Below, piece by piece: positions 1-11,341 of a stretch of 64,000 bases of DNA. The number at the start of each line of letters is the position of its first letter. The first letter of the stretch is position 1. Origin of the DNA: Iris pallida. Its lineage: Eukaryota > Streptophyta > Magnoliopsida > Asparagales > Iridaceae. The stretch covers positions 15,645,555-15,709,554 of the forward strand of contig JANAVB010031417.1 of NCBI GenBank assembly GCA_029216955.1. The letters are read 5' to 3'. The notes beneath the pieces were generated by a model. That model was given only the letters and a program-made list of their open reading frames with translations. It searched no databases and was not told where the DNA came from. The translations under genes were made by a program, and so were the position numbers.

Positions 1-256
1 GAGTGGAGGTTGGGTGGTTTTGAGTTGGGTTTTTTTTTAGTTGGTTTTTTTTTGAGTCGGTTTTTTAACATGGCTTCGATTACAACGGCTAATTCAACGA
101 CTATATTTTTAGTCCAACGACTACTTTTTCTACAACGGCTCTTTTATTTCATTGTTATAAATGGTAGTCTATTTCTTCTTCCCATCTCAGAATTCTCAAT
201 ATCTTTCTCTCCATCTCAAATTACTATCTCTCTTTGTGTTTCTTTCACCTACCAGC

Positions 257-854
257 ATGGATCAAAGTATAACACTTTTATGCTCGCTTGGAGGCATCCT
301 TAATGGGTTAGCTTACGAAGGAGGTTTAACTGAAGTTCTTATAATAGATCGAAATATTACGTTTAGTAGTTTATGTAATTTAATGGCCGAACAATTTTCT
401 ATCGATTTTGATGAATTTATATTAGTACATATTTTTGCTTCTAATTCTATAAATTTAAATAGTGATCAAGCATGGACCATATGTTGTTCGTCTAGAAGAA
501 AAATATTGTTCATGTTTAAGGTGGTATCATACATGTCTTCCATGTGTACATGCATGTTTTGCGTGTAATTTTGCCAATATTAATATTGAAAGTTATTATC
601 CTGCTGTTTTTTCTAAAGAAGCATTAAGAAGCGTATATGAGTCGCACTTGGAGCCAATTCCGGTTCCCTACACTCTTCAAAGTGTCCTGGTTAGAGGAGA
701 AATTGGAGTACCAGAATTACGGCGGAAAGCTGGAAGGCCTAAGAAGAACCGTATCATTGCAAATGATTCAGAGACAAGAAATCTTCGATGTAGTAACTGT
801 AATGGATTAGGACACAATAGAAGGAAATGTACTAACCAACCAAGAGAATTGTAG
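257..854 (+). pseudogene. Mutator-like (MULE) transposase, internally deleted
   Basis: The remnant has both ends of a MuDR-like transposase but no catalytic core. The start at 257 opens a segment typical of the MULE N-terminus (a short beta-rich stretch with a YEGG motif). At about 455-475 the reading jumps to another frame, which carries a SWIM zinc finger (CSC, then CVH, near 515-550) and a C-terminal CCHC knuckle (CSNC-X4-GH-X4-C, about 790-835) just before the stop at 854. The DDE nuclease that normally lies between these parts, about 400-500 residues in this family, is missing. An internal deletion is therefore the simplest reading. Its 3' end faces the 3' end of the PMD gene 84 bp away. 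It cannot transpose by itself. Confidence 0.8.
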
Positions 855-938
855 TCGGTTGTTGTATTTTTTTTTTTGATAAAGCTGTATTTTTTTTATA
901 AAGACCAATGAACGAATACTATTAGTTTAACAAATGTA

Positions 939-3526
939 TCAACCTCCCCTGGCATCCCGCAAATAATTTCTACGCTCAACTTCCCTAAGATTGAGCCGGC
1001 CTCTCCTATCCGCTGTATTCTCTGGGGGCACATCATGACCTTCTTCCTGCGTATCACCAGGTTGAGTAGGTATCGGCGCTGATGGAGTTGTCAGGATCTG
1101 TGTATAAGTAAGATGAGCGGGGGCAAATATGTTATCCCATTGAGAAGTCGGCTCTCCACCCCATTGAGAAGTCCCATGGGCACCCCATTGAGAAGTCGGC
1201 TCTCCACCCCATTGAGAAGTCCCTTGGGCACCCCATTGGGAAGTCGGCTCTCCACCCCATTGAGAAGTCCTCTGGGCACCCCATTGAGAAGACCCCTCGC
1301 CGGTCCATTGAGAAGTCCCCTCGTAAGCCTGTTGAGGCGGGACCTCGTAAGCATGTTGAGGTGGGCTATCAGGGAGCGCTTGAGGTTGCGTGACATTGTG
1401 TCTACTTCTTCGGGGACGTGCATGTCGCTGCCTAACAATGCCTATAGGATAATCATCAGGGATATGTATTGAAGGGTTCGGGGGAGTTGGATCTGCTTGG
1501 ATATAATTCAAGATTTCATTTAGTTTTGTTCTCCACATTTTGGGATTTGGATTTTCGATTGCTTCCTTCATACTTGGAGCCTGAAATATAAGACGTGGCA
1601 AACTATAAATAAGTACCATAAACACAAAGATTTTATTAAAGTAAAAGTAGAATTTGTACCATCCCAATCATATGGTTATAAAATTCTCGCAGGCTCGAAT
1701 CATCTAGAGCTCGTGGTTGGAATCGAGGCTCCTCGTAAAAGTAGAATTTGTTACTTATACGAGGAGCTCCCCACCAAGTTCTATATTCATTATTTTCAAA
1801 TGCTGCACCAAATCAACAAACATCAGCATATAATATTTAAGACATGAGCATATAATATTTAATTTGTCTTTAATAAAATAGGAGATCAAAACAAACCATC
1901 GTCTATATTTGCCATCGGCTGAGATAGATGTGCCACACCATGTGTTTGAAATCTAGAATTCCATCCAGGAATCATTTTTCTAGCTCTTACAGCTGCACTG
2001 GCTCTACCACGATTCAAACATGGTGGATCGTCTGGAATAATTTGTTTCCTCCCGAATTGTCGTAAAACACGATCAGCGGGATGAAACATGATATCTCCGT
2101 GATATATTATATAAAATTTATGGAGACTCAAGCTATGGGCTGTCCTTTGTATTTCAGGACCATATTGATATTGCTCATACGCGTAAGGTAGCCATGAAAT
2201 CTATTTGATGTCAAAAAAATAATAAGTAATATCACCATAATAAATTTTAAAAAAGTTAATGACTAATTAGCATATTATACCTCTGTATACTTGAGCGAAT
2301 CAAATTGTCCCCGATATAGGGGGGCGCTCGATTGAACACAATGTGCTGGATCTACTACAGATGTAATCCATCGTAAAGCTACTGGAAATTTACCAGCATT
2401 GCAATCAATACCGGTCACTGGTCTACCGATAGAAAAATGTTCGTAGATCCAAACCTATTAAAGACAAGAATAACTTGATATAAGTCTACAAATTGTAACT
2501 TTATATAAATTGAACAATATTTTTAATACCTGTATTAAAGTCATGCATCCATTTAAATTTTTCATCACTTTATTATCTGGCAGCACGCGCACAAAATCTG
2601 ACATTGAGTTGTATAGATATGCCAACATTGATGCTCCCCATGCGTGACATGTAGGTGCTGTCAAATTTTCCAAGAATGGTAAAAAACGCAAATTTACCAT
2701 ATCTGATGAGTCGGGAAATAGGATGGCATTTATTAAACTGAGTAAGTAGGCCCTCGTGCAAGAAATAACCTAAACAGATGATGAAAAGTTGCAAAAAAAA
2801 TTAATAAGTGTTAAACTAACAGTATATAAGATATGACAAACCTATTAACATTATCGGTTATACATACCCGATTTTCATCAACAGATATCTCTTCGTCATC
2901 ATCAATACGATCTAGGTGCATAAAATTTCGACGGAGCCAAGAGAACGTGACTAAGCATTTGCCTTTTACTTTCGGTGGCTCCACACCTAGATACTCCATA
3001 ATTACAGTATCAGCTGAAAATGACTCATCAAATATTATAGGTTCACCCGTAATAGGTAATCCTGCAATATTTGCTACATCATATAGAGTAATGGTCATTT
3101 CTCCAACTGGTAGCTGGAATGTATTTCGTCCAGGCCACCAACGCTCCACTAGACTGAATATTAAATCTCTATCATATCGTAGGAAAGTTATCTCGTCAAT
3201 GTATTTAAATCCAAACATGGCCACCATATCCTCTTGTTCACTGGTCAAATTCCAACACCCAAAGTTGTGTTCATAACGCCATGTCCCATGCTCTCGCATT
3301 CGGATATTGTCAGGATAATCATATAACTATATGAAAAAAAATTAATTACTACAAAATAATCATTATTACTACAAAATAACAAAAATATACATAATCATAT
3401 TTTTTTAGCTAAAATTTAGTATACCTTTCCAGAAAATATTAATTTTGAGATATGTGTCTCCCGTTGCTGGATAATCACATCTGTGGTGGGTCCTCCCGGA
3501 ATAAATCCGTCGTTTTGACGATCCAT
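939..3526 (-). CDS. Plant mobile domain (PMD, MAIN/PP7-long-form-like) protein, seven exons
   Basis: I modelled seven exons: 3526-3425, 3326-2842, 2752-2530, 2454-2281, 2200-1897, 1802-1660 and 1580-939. All introns have GT/AG ends and compatible phases, giving about 690 residues with no internal stop. Exon 1 holds the family's opening segment; exon 2 has the LVERWWPGRNTFQLPVGEMT motif and the GLP-I-GEP motif; exon 3 begins RAYLL; exon 5 has VLRQFG. These are signatures of the aminotransferase-like plant mobile domain (Pfam PMD), which in Arabidopsis MAIN/MAIL1 is nuclear and acts in gene and transposon silencing. The C-terminus is low complexity with eight SQWG-type octapeptides. The family is often spread by transposons. 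The adjacent MULE remnant, in convergent orientation, suggests this copy may be a passenger or second gene of that element. Whether it is expressed is unknown. Confidence 0.82.
1133..1324 (-). repeat. 24-bp coding tandem repeat in the PMD gene
   Basis: About eight 24-bp units in exon 7 each encode an octapeptide starting SQW. Two variants alternate (SQWGGEPT and SQWGAQGT). The alternation implies that the unit which amplified was a 48-bp dimer. The repeat stays in frame. Confidence 0.85.
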
Positions 3527-4068
3527 CTGTTACAAATACCACATTCCAAGATAATAAACACAAAAAAAAGAATTTATAATCAAAATTCTTGTAAAAATTT
3601 TACCTTTGCTTTGTTATGCTTCTTACTCTGCTTTCCTCTTCTCTTCTACGTCTCTTCTCCTCTCTTCTCTTCTGTTTCTCTTCTCCTTTTCTTCTTCACT
3701 TCTCTTGATCTTCTGGTCTTCTGGAGGAGCAACCGAATGCTTCTTATACAATTAAACCCCACCTTCCCTATATTCCATCCCTCCACTACCAAACAAATCC
3801 CACTACCCAACAATTTACACTTCCCCATACACCACTTCCCAATAAACCTACCCCCCCTTGTCTCCTCCCATCACCCCCACCACCCCCCTTGTCTCCTCCC
3901 ATCACCCCAACCACACAACCCAACCGGCCTCCCCTCCATTAAACCCATAAAAAACCAACCAACCAAACCGAAACCAAATAAAACCAAATAACAAAGCAAC
4001 AAACCAAACCCGGCCGGCCAAATACCAAATAAAAAAATTAAATATGCACGGATTCAGCCAGTTGGTCC
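3527..4068. other. Presumed upstream region of the PMD gene
   Basis: No gene is supported here. The stretch 3600-3720 is pyrimidine-rich on the plus strand (CTTCTC runs). Positions 3840-3990 are C-rich, with a duplicated segment of about 30 bp containing CTTGTCTCCTCCCATCACCCC. The minus-strand view is purine-rich, as in many plant 5' untranslated regions. No clear TATA box was fixed. Confidence 0.4.
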
Positions 4069-4098
4069 GGCGGAATTTGGACAAGTCCAAATTCCGCC
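4069..4098. repeat. Perfect 14-bp-arm palindrome with AA spacer
   Basis: GGCGGAATTTGGAC is followed by AA and its exact reverse complement. Four more bases pair on each side after one mismatch (GGTC at 4064-4067 with GACC at 4100-4103). It may be a terminus of the MULE that holds the upstream genes, or an independent foldback. The matching far end would lie left of the window, so this is unresolved. Confidence 0.75.
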
Positions 4099-4706
4099 AG
4101 ACCCTATGTCAGAATTGTCCTTTCGTTACAATTTCCTGCAAGTTATTCCTTCCACTGATATTTTGCAAAAGTTCGTTCTTGTACAGCTAATTTCCTGTCC
4201 TTTGTATGGAACAAATAACATTTTAAGATATATCCCCACTATTTAATTAAAATTTTGACTGATTTACAAAGGAATGGGGACATTTGTTAGTTTCGTTAAG
4301 TGGGGGTATGTGTTAGTTTATATATTTTGAATATGGACATTTGTTATTTATTTTTTTTTAAGTGGAGGCATATGCTAGTTTCTATATTTTGAATATGGAC
4401 ATTTGCTAAAATATCTCAAAAATATAATTTCGACTACCACATAAATAGTCTAATACCCTATTTTTTCTTTCTCGTCGACATGAATTTGCTATCTAAGAAT
4501 ATTTAGGTTGGTCATTAATTCCTAATCACATAATTTGTCTGTAACCTGACAACAGACAATAAAATAATCTTACTTTAGAAGGACTTTTATTTATATATGA
4601 ACACATAAATAATTTTATCTTTTTAAAGAACTTTCTGAACCGCTTTCTCATGAATTAAAGTTCAATACTACTTGACATAAGTTGGATTGGTTTAAAAGTT
4701 TAATGA
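4099..4706. other. AT-rich intergenic DNA
   Basis: No coding signal is seen. A short imperfect direct duplication (about 4270-4400) repeats a segment containing TATATTTTGAATATGGACA. A segment starting ATAAGTTGGA (4677) recurs just beyond the MULE at 5416, so the MULE appears to have landed in a small tandem duplication. Confidence 0.4.
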
Positions 4707-4716
4707 ATTAACAAAC

Positions 4717-5405
4717 GGGTAAAGTGCAAAAAAACCCTCGTTAAATATGTGCCTTTTGCACTAAAAGACCTTTTAGAATTTTTTGTCAGTTTACCCCTCC
4801 TTAGATTATATATCCGCTCGATTAGGCCCCTCCGGCCAAATTTTAAAAAATTTATACCAAAAATACCCCTCCCCCCCCCTCCCCCCCCCCTCCGGCGGCG
4901 CCGGCGCCGGCGAGCCCCCAACCCCCCATCGCCGGCGATCCCCCAGCCCCCCCCCCCGACCCCCCCTGCCGGCGATCCCCCAGCCCCCCCCCCCCGACCC
5001 CCCCGATCCCACCCCCCGCCGGCGAGACCCCAGCCCCACCCTCCTCCCCGGCGAGCGCTCCCCCGACCCACCCCCCCTCATCTTCCCTCGCCGGCCTCGA
5101 CCCCCCCTCCTCCTCCCTCGTCGGCCCCGACCCCCGGCTCCCTCGCCGGCCCCGACCCCCCTGTTCCTCCTCGCCGGCGAGCGACCCCCCGACCCCGCCC
5201 CCTCCCCCCCCCCCTCCGCCCGACTCCCACCCCCCCTCCGCCTCCGTCGCCGGCGAACACAGCCGAAGAAGGAGGGGGGAGTGAGGTGTAAAATTGTCAT
5301 TTGGGGGCAAAATGAGCATATTTTATACTTTTAGGAATTTTAAGAGCATGGAATCTTTTAGTGTAAAAGGCACATATTTAACGAGAGGTTTTTTGCACTT
5401 TACCC
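4717..5405. mobile_element. Non-autonomous Mutator-like element (MULE/Pack-MULE-like)
   Basis: Inverted termini of about 50 bp begin GGGTAAAGTGCAAAAAA on each end. They are flanked by identical 10-bp duplications ATTAACAAAC (4707-4716 and 5406-5415), the 9-11 bp TSD size expected of Mutator-superfamily insertions. The 0.69-kb element encodes no transposase. Its core (about 4865-5270) is extremely GC-rich and strand-skewed, with runs of C broken by GCCGGCGA-like motifs. Long open frames there are proline- or glycine-rich on opposite strands and look like composition artefacts. The core may derive from a captured GC-rich exon, but no parent can be named. Confidence 0.88.
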
Positions 5406-5415
5406 ATTAACAAAC

Positions 5416-5744
5416 ATAAGTTGGACTAGTTTAAAAACTACTACTTAAAATAAATAAAAAAATCAAATCTCTCGTATCGTAATGAGTACTTTAAAAATAC
5501 CTCATAATCATTGCTCTAGCAATTGCCAAGCAGAACAGTTTTTTGAAAAATTATCAAATGTTGTCGCGTGTTGATAGAACTTTCGGTTGGATGGTTGTGA
5601 TGTATCTATTTGAAAGTTCGATACACTTTTTTTGCAACAAATGCAGACTAACTACGGCTTTTGGAACTCTAATAGGTGGCAGCCATCCAACCGAAAGGAC
5701 AAGGGGCTCGCTAATTATGTTCCATCGAGAGAGTCGACAACTAA
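5416..5744. other. Intergenic stretch with a 15-bp inverted repeat
   Basis: CTTTCGGTTGGATGG (5580-5594) recurs inverted at 5683-5697, enclosing 88 bp. No target-site duplication was found at its edges, so it is not called as a MITE. The PIF target site TAA is at 5742-5744. No gene is seen. Confidence 0.6.
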
Positions 5745-6044
5745 GGCCCTGTTTGGTAAACAGGAAGTGGGTCTGGATTCCTAAGTTCGGGTGAAGTGGG
5801 GAAGGGAATTTAAGTCCGGGTGTTTGGTTGGTGGGGGTTGGTAGGATTTAATTCGGGAAATGGAACGACTTAACTCTCGTTCCTCTCTCATTTTTAACAT
5901 TTCCACTTCCTTCCTCCGAGAGCGGAAGTGGGAGGGAGACGCTGGAAAAGGAGGGCTCAGTCCGGTGTTTTCCTTCCCGCCAGGAAACTCAGTCCTCCCC
6001 AGTTGGTTTGCGGTCACCCCCTCTGTTCATTCTCGACTACTGAC

Positions 6045-7220
6045 AGTATGCATGCTATTTTTTCCAAAATTTCTCTATTTCTCGATGATATCGTGTATGA
6101 ACACGAGCTTGTAGATTAGATCTGTTGGTTCTGAACACATATATTTCTCCTCTTTGCATTTTTCTTTATTAATTTGTGTAGATCGAGCAGCTTTCTATAT
6201 TTTTCCCCATTATTCGTTGGTTTTAATGTGTTGTCGGTTCAGATCTTGTGGATCTATATTTTTTTCTGCCAGATCTGAATCATGCAGTGAATTTTGTTGG
6301 GGTTTTTTGTAGATTTTTGTTGTAGATCGAGTAGGAAAAATAAATATTCGTTGGTTTTAATGTGTTGTCGGTTCAGATCTTGTAGATCTATATGTTTTTC
6401 TGCCAGATCTGAGTCATGCAGTGAATTTTGTTGGGGTTTTTGTGTATTTTTGTTATAGATCGAGTAGGAAAAATAATTATTCCTACTATTTTTCCCAAAA
6501 TCTCTATTTCTCGATGATATTGTGTATGAATACGTGCTTGTAGATTAGATCTGTGGGTTCTGAACACATATTTTTCTCCTCTTTGCATTTTTGTTTATTA
6601 TTTTGTGTAGATCGAGCAGCTTTCTATATTTTCCACCATTATTCGTTGGTTTTAATGTGTTGTCGGTTCAGATCTTGTAGATCTATATGTTTTTCTGCCA
6701 GATCTGAACCATGCAGTGAATTTTGTTGGGGTTTTTGTAGATTTTTGTTGTAGATCGAGTAGGAAAAATAAATATTCGTTGGTTTTAATGTGTTGTCGGT
6801 TCAGATCTTGTAGATCTATATATTTTTCTGCCAGATCTGAATCATGCAGTGAATTTTGTTGGGGTTTTTGTAGATTTTTGTTGTAGATCGAGTAGGAAAA
6901 ATAATTATTCCTACTATTTTTTTCCAAAATATCTCTATTTCTCGATGATATTGTGTATGAATACGTGCTTGTTGATTAGATCTGTGGGTTCTGAACACAT
7001 ATTTTTCTCCTCTTTTCATTTTTGTTTATTATTTTGTGTAGATCAAGCAGCTTTCTATATTTGCCACCATTATTCGTTGGTTTTAATGTGTTGTCGGTTC
7101 AGATCTTGTAGATCTATCTGTTTTTATGCCAGATCTGAATCATGCAGTGTATTTTTCTTGGAGTTTTCGTAGATTTATGTTGTAGATCGAGTAGGAAAAA
7201 TAATTATGCCTACTATTTTT
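6045..7220. repeat. About 430-bp tandem repeat, three copies, in PIF left arm
   Basis: The string CTATTTCTCGATGATAT recurs near 6076, 6505 and 6940. Each period contains one or two copies of a subrepeat of about 130 bp, running from TTCGTTGGTTTTAATGTG to GATCGAGTAGGAAAAATAA. The third copy decays after about 7210. Open frames here are repeat artefacts. Confidence 0.8.
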
Positions 7221-8482
7221 TCCAAAGATCCGTGGAGGTTGATACGAATTGTAATTTTCTTTCATTTCCAGGCGATACTTTGTCTAGATCGAGCATATGT
7301 ATATACTGCTTCCAGAAGGAATCGTTGGTTTTAATGTTTTATTCGTTTAGATATTATACATCTATCAGTATTTATGGGAGGTCTATATTATTGACCTAAT
7401 CTTTTGACGAAATACTTTGTGCAATACTTTGTGTACATCCAGCATATCTATAGATCTATCAGTATTGTAATGTGGGTTTTTGGTACCTATTGTATTTTTT
7501 TTATTTCATTTCTGTGCAATACTTTGTGTACATCTAGCATATCTATATTTTTTTAACATAGATTTGTTGGTTTTAATGTCTTATTGGGTTTGATCTTTTT
7601 AGATCTATATATTTTTATGGCAGATCTATATCATATACGTAATTTTTTGTCCGAGTTTTTGTAAATATAATGTATTTACTTACTTTATTAGCTGACTATT
7701 CTTGGACTATGGTGAGGAGGGAAAATAGGAGGTATTTGGGTATACCAAATGTTAGTGACCTTTGTAGCATTCCTCGTCTTGTGTGATGGGTTGAAGAGGT
7801 AGGAAATTTTAGGTGGCAACCTTGAACTTTTGTAGATATCCCAAACACCCGGACTGAAATTTGTTTGCATTCCTGGTCACACAATGATTGGTTGAAGAGG
7901 CTTCAATTTTAAGTCTGAAGCTTGCTTGTATTATACTTAATTTCTCTGCATTCCCCATCACACTATGATGGGTGAAGAGGTAACAAAGGTTGCTAATTTG
8001 CCTACGATGAAAAGAATCCTAAATCTGAGTCTTTAATTTTTTAAAGTTAAATACAATTACTATACTTTACATTTTATGTTTGATTTCTGTTCATTAATAG
8101 TTTGTGCAGTATGGACTTGATTGTTTTTGTGCAAATTTCTGTCTGTTATGTCTGAAAGTACCTTATTTTTTGGGTGTACATTTAGTTTAAATGTTCAAGT
8201 TCAGTTACTTTGTATGCTCGAGTTACTGTCTGTCATGTCTGAAAGTACCTTACTTTTTTTGGGACTTGAAACTTATTAGTGATACTTAATAGTTTGTGCA
8301 TTATGGACTTGATTTTTTTTATGAAACTTCAATTTATTTTGTATGCTCGAGTTCTTTTTGTGACTTGATTCTTTTTGTGACTTGATTCTCATTGTACCAA
8401 AGTCTGTTTATTTTTGTGACTTGATTCTTTTTGTGACTTGATTACTGTAGCAATTACTTGATTCTTTTTGTGACTTGATTAC
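7221..8482. repeat. PIF left arm: GATGGGTTGAAGAGG and GTGACTTGATTCTTTTT repeats
   Basis: Between 7760 and 7985 a motif like GCATTCCTCGTC...GATGGGTTGAAGAGGTA occurs three times. Its relatives lie in the right arm at about 23560-23690 in the same orientation. From about 8280 to 8482, and again after the gypsy insertion (16502-16600), short units of GTGACTTGATTCTTTTT repeat irregularly. No coding region is supported. Confidence 0.65.
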
Positions 8483-9118
8483 TGTAGTGCCCCGTCCCTA
8501 CATCGTGCCCCGTACTTGTCCACGGGGTGCGCGAGAAAGGAACACTGTCGCTATCGATTCGGTCGGGACCGATAGGTCAGGATCGATCGAGTCGATCGAA
8601 CGGGAACGGTTGAATTAAGATCCATTCCTCGTTATGGAATGTCTTCTTCGGAACCAAGTCCCATATTCAGCAGGTTGTGCCTCGAGGATTGACTCTGCGG
8701 CTGAGTCGGGAGAGACCTCCCGTTGCTCTGCTTTTCACGCCACTTGCGTTGGTTTTGGCTTTGTTTTCTGAATGCGTTTTCGTGAATGTTTTCGATGGTT
8801 TTCATGGCTTGCATTTCGAACTCGCATTTCCTATCGAACTCCTTGAATAATGCAGTGTTCTAATCGATTGCTTGTACGATTTCAGGTAATCGCGTAGGCG
8901 ACGTCTAGCACGACCAACAAGTTCTCTCGCCGAAGTAAACTCAAGGTGAGTGGCTGACCCTTCTCTTCTCGACCCCCTTCTTAGGCAAAGTCGATAGTGT
9001 TGTTGCGAATGAAAAGATAAATGCAAGTGCACGAACACGAATGAATGAGCAAGTTCTCAAAGAAAAGGTAGGCTACGTCTTAACAACTAAAAACAAGTCT
9101 TTGCACGGTCATGGACAA

Positions 9119-9130
9119 CTTGTCGACAAG
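9119..9130. promoter_or_regulatory. Conserved LTR palindrome CTTGTCGACAAG, copy 1
   Basis: A 12-bp perfect palindrome preceded by GGTCATGGACAA and followed by a G-rich segment and GGACTTGCA-GG-CGCTAC. It recurs at 15554, 27614, 58014 and 63060 in three LTR groups. The role is unknown. Confidence 0.6.
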
Positions 9131-9769
9131 GTGAGCGTTTCCCCGCACGGTAACCCGAGGCCACGGGACCGTTGCGGACAAAGGGAAACAAATAATTAGC
9201 TGTGCTGGGCACGGGTTAGGCGAGGACTTGCAGCGGGGCTCGCTACTCACGCTGAAAGGACCCCGTCTAACAAAAGCTAGAGGAGTTCACGATGGTTCTG
9301 GGAGCCAGTGACCAACCACACAAAATATTGCACTTGGTATAAAAATGATAACAATTGACAGGGAAGAACATGGTAAGTTTCATAAGGTGCGGCGCGGTCC
9401 GCCGCGGATAAGTTCAACGTAAATTTCATTATGCTTGTCATATGCTTGTTTGAAATCCATTCGGATGGTTAGAAACATTCATACTCTAAGTCATATAAAC
9501 TCTTCAACCAAATGAGAGCTTGGAACTTAAATAGCCACGCACCAGTACAAAGTGTAATGTACTGATCCTCGCTCTCCACGCAGGTACCCCAAACTACGAA
9601 GGGCGTGCCGCTTAAAATCTCAAGGTGACGTGGACACTTTTGAAGCCTCGTCCGTGAGAAGGCTTGTTTCTGGATTCCTTTTGAAGAAGACCCGCACTCA
9701 GTCCAAAAGAAAAGATGGCGGCTCGACTTCCCGCGATAGCAGGTGGAAATGTGTAATGGTTTTTGCTTG

Positions 9770-9777
9770 TATAAAGG
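9770..9777 (+). promoter_or_regulatory. Putative TATA box of the gypsy LTR
   Basis: TATAAAGG lies about 290 bp before the LTR end, with TAATGTATGGA just downstream. The same string is at 16205-16212 in the 3' LTR. It is a candidate Pol II promoter for the element; no transcript start can be proved from sequence. Confidence 0.5.
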
Positions 9778-10035
9778 GGTGTAATGTATGGAACGACTAT
9801 CTCATCGACGTTCGATTTGTAAGTCGAGTCATGTTGTAGGCCGCGCGGCAATGAATGTAATGAAGTCAATTTAAATGAAGTTTTATTATCAATGAAAAGT
9901 CTACTTCTATTTCAATTGTGTCAATCAATTTTTCTGCGTACTCTAACTTGACGTTGTGTTTCGGATAACCTTATGACTATGCCTTGTGCGATCGCAACTT
10001 AGGTTCGCACGGCATCACATCCGGGGGACGACTAT

Positions 10036-10051
10036 CGATTCTACGGAATCG
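10036..10051 (+). other. LTR-terminal hairpin, UACG loop (5' LTR)
   Basis: Stem CGATTC/GAATCG closes a TACG loop, 10 nt before the LTR end and 13 nt before the primer-binding site. In RNA this would be a C(UACG)G tetraloop of the stable UNCG class. Confidence 0.7.
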
Positions 10052-10064
10052 GGGCATGACATAA

Positions 10065-10076
10065 TGGTATCAAAGC
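10065..10076 (+). other. Primer-binding site, initiator-Met tRNA type
   Basis: TGGTATCAAAGC begins 3 nt after the LTR. The form TGGTATCAGAGC is the usual plant initiator-Met primer site, so this copy carries one transition. Confidence 0.85.
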
Positions 10077-10177
10077 ATGGCTTTACATCCTTTGACCTCG
10101 CATCGATGAGATAAGTTGTTCCATACAATGAGTCCGTAATAATTTGTGACTGATGCGTTTGCCTTCGTATCACAGAA

Positions 10178-11341
10178 GTGACGGAACCCACGGCCGAGCA
10201 AGAACAGAGCGCTTCTAGCGGCTCTAGTAGTTCGCATCGATCGCAGGACGGACCTTCTAACGATACTATCGAAAGGATGCTGCGCATGATGGAGGCACAA
10301 CAAAACCAGTCCGAGAACCGACATCAACAGACGGAGGAACGACAGGCCCAGTTCGAAGCTCGTTTCGACGCACATGCCAAACTTCAACAAAAGCAGTTGG
10401 ATACCCTGCAGCAGATCATCCAGACAATGGCAGCCAACAGAAATTCTGCGACTGCGTCTACCGTCACCGCACCTGCTGCCACCGTGCCGACGATCCAACC
10501 CATTGAAGTCGACACGGAGAATCCTGAGCGTCAACCAACGGCACCGAAAAAGTACAACTTTGAAGTGTTCGAATTCAAGAAGGCGTGCCGCACTTCCTTC
10601 AGCGGTACCGAGGGCCCTTCCATGGCAATCGACTGGTTGGAAGAGCTGGAAGATCACTTCGAGCTTCTCGGCATTGAAGAATCGAAGCAAGTCGCCTGCG
10701 CACAACTTCAACTATGGTTGAACGCGCACGACTGGTGGGCCGTGCGCAAGCGAGCGATCCGACCGGACAACAACACCGTGTCGATCTCTTGGGCCATGTT
10801 CTGCAAAGCTTTTGAAGTCCAGTACCCGTCAGCCGTTCGTCAAGCGAAGGAGAATGAATTCATGCAGTTGAAGCAAGGGAGCCGGACAGTGGAACAGTAT
10901 GCCGCAGAATTCAACAAGTTGTCTAAGTTTGCTGGTCAGTTTCTGCCTACTGAAGAGTGCCATGTGCGACGGTTCGAAGTGGGCCTGCGACACTCTATCA
11001 GTGCGCATGTCGGGGTCCCGGAGTACAAGACCGTGGGCGAGGCTCTGAATCACGCTCTCCGTCTTGAGAACCTGCATCCTTCCGGTGCTGACGACGTTGT
11101 GCGCCACTCCAATCATAAATATCCTAGCTATACGGGAGGCAACAACAATGCGTCAAAGCGTCCAAATAACGGCGGCTACAAGGGTGAAAAGACAATACCT
11201 AAGTACACCAATTGCGGGCGACTTGGACACCGTGAAAGCCACTACTTTTTCTGCAATATTGAATGTTTCGCTTGCGGACAGAGGGGTCACACGGCTCCAA
11301 ACTGTCCAAGCTTTCGTCAGACTCGTAACGCCCTGCCATAA
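10178..11341 (+). pseudogene. Gag of the gypsy element
   Basis: The retrotransposon Gag domain spans roughly residues 120-300 and includes a DWLEELEDHF segment and a QYAAEFNKL segment. It is preceded by a glutamine-rich stretch likely to form a coiled coil. Two zinc knuckles follow near 11200-11310. The second is a normal CFAC-X4-H-X4-C. The first has lost cysteines (YTNC in place of CxxC, and an aromatic residue in place of its last Cys). The frame ends in TAA at 11339-11341, whereas homologous elements continue straight into protease. The same frame does continue beyond the stop, so this is probably a premature stop in a gag-pol polyprotein. Gag would form the particle and bind element RNA. 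Confidence 0.85.

Larger units (their letters stand above)
8483..10061 (+). repeat. 5' LTR of the gypsy element
   Basis: It runs from TGTAGTGCCCCG to CGGGGCATGACA, so its tips form an imperfect 12-bp inverted repeat. It contains the CTTGTCGACAAG block (9119-9130), a TATAAAGG box (9770-9777), a TAATGTATGGA motif shared with other LTRs here, and the terminal hairpin (10036-10051). Confidence 0.93.

Noticed and set aside
3452..3991. 179-codon plus-strand open frame
   Set aside because: It overlaps exon 1 and the pyrimidine-rich upstream region of the PMD gene in antisense. The translation is low complexity with no family resemblance.
4700..5334. Several overlapping 120-180 codon open frames, proline-rich on one strand and glycine/arginine-rich on the other
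   Set aside because: They exist because of C-runs without stop codons inside a MULE core. There is no start context, conserved domain or codon structure.
4677..5440. ATAAGTTGGA...GTTTAAAA direct repeats flanking the MULE as short LTRs
   Set aside because: The MULE TIR and 10-bp TSD explain the boundaries better. The direct repeats are a pre-existing small tandem duplication.
5580..5697. 15-bp inverted repeat as a MITE
   Set aside because: No duplicated flanks of any expected length (2, 3, 8, 9-10 bp) are present; reported only as an inverted repeat.
10070..10711. 213-codon open frame opposite gag
   Set aside because: It is antisense to a clear Gag domain, has no recognisable features, and overlaps the LTR/primer-site junction.
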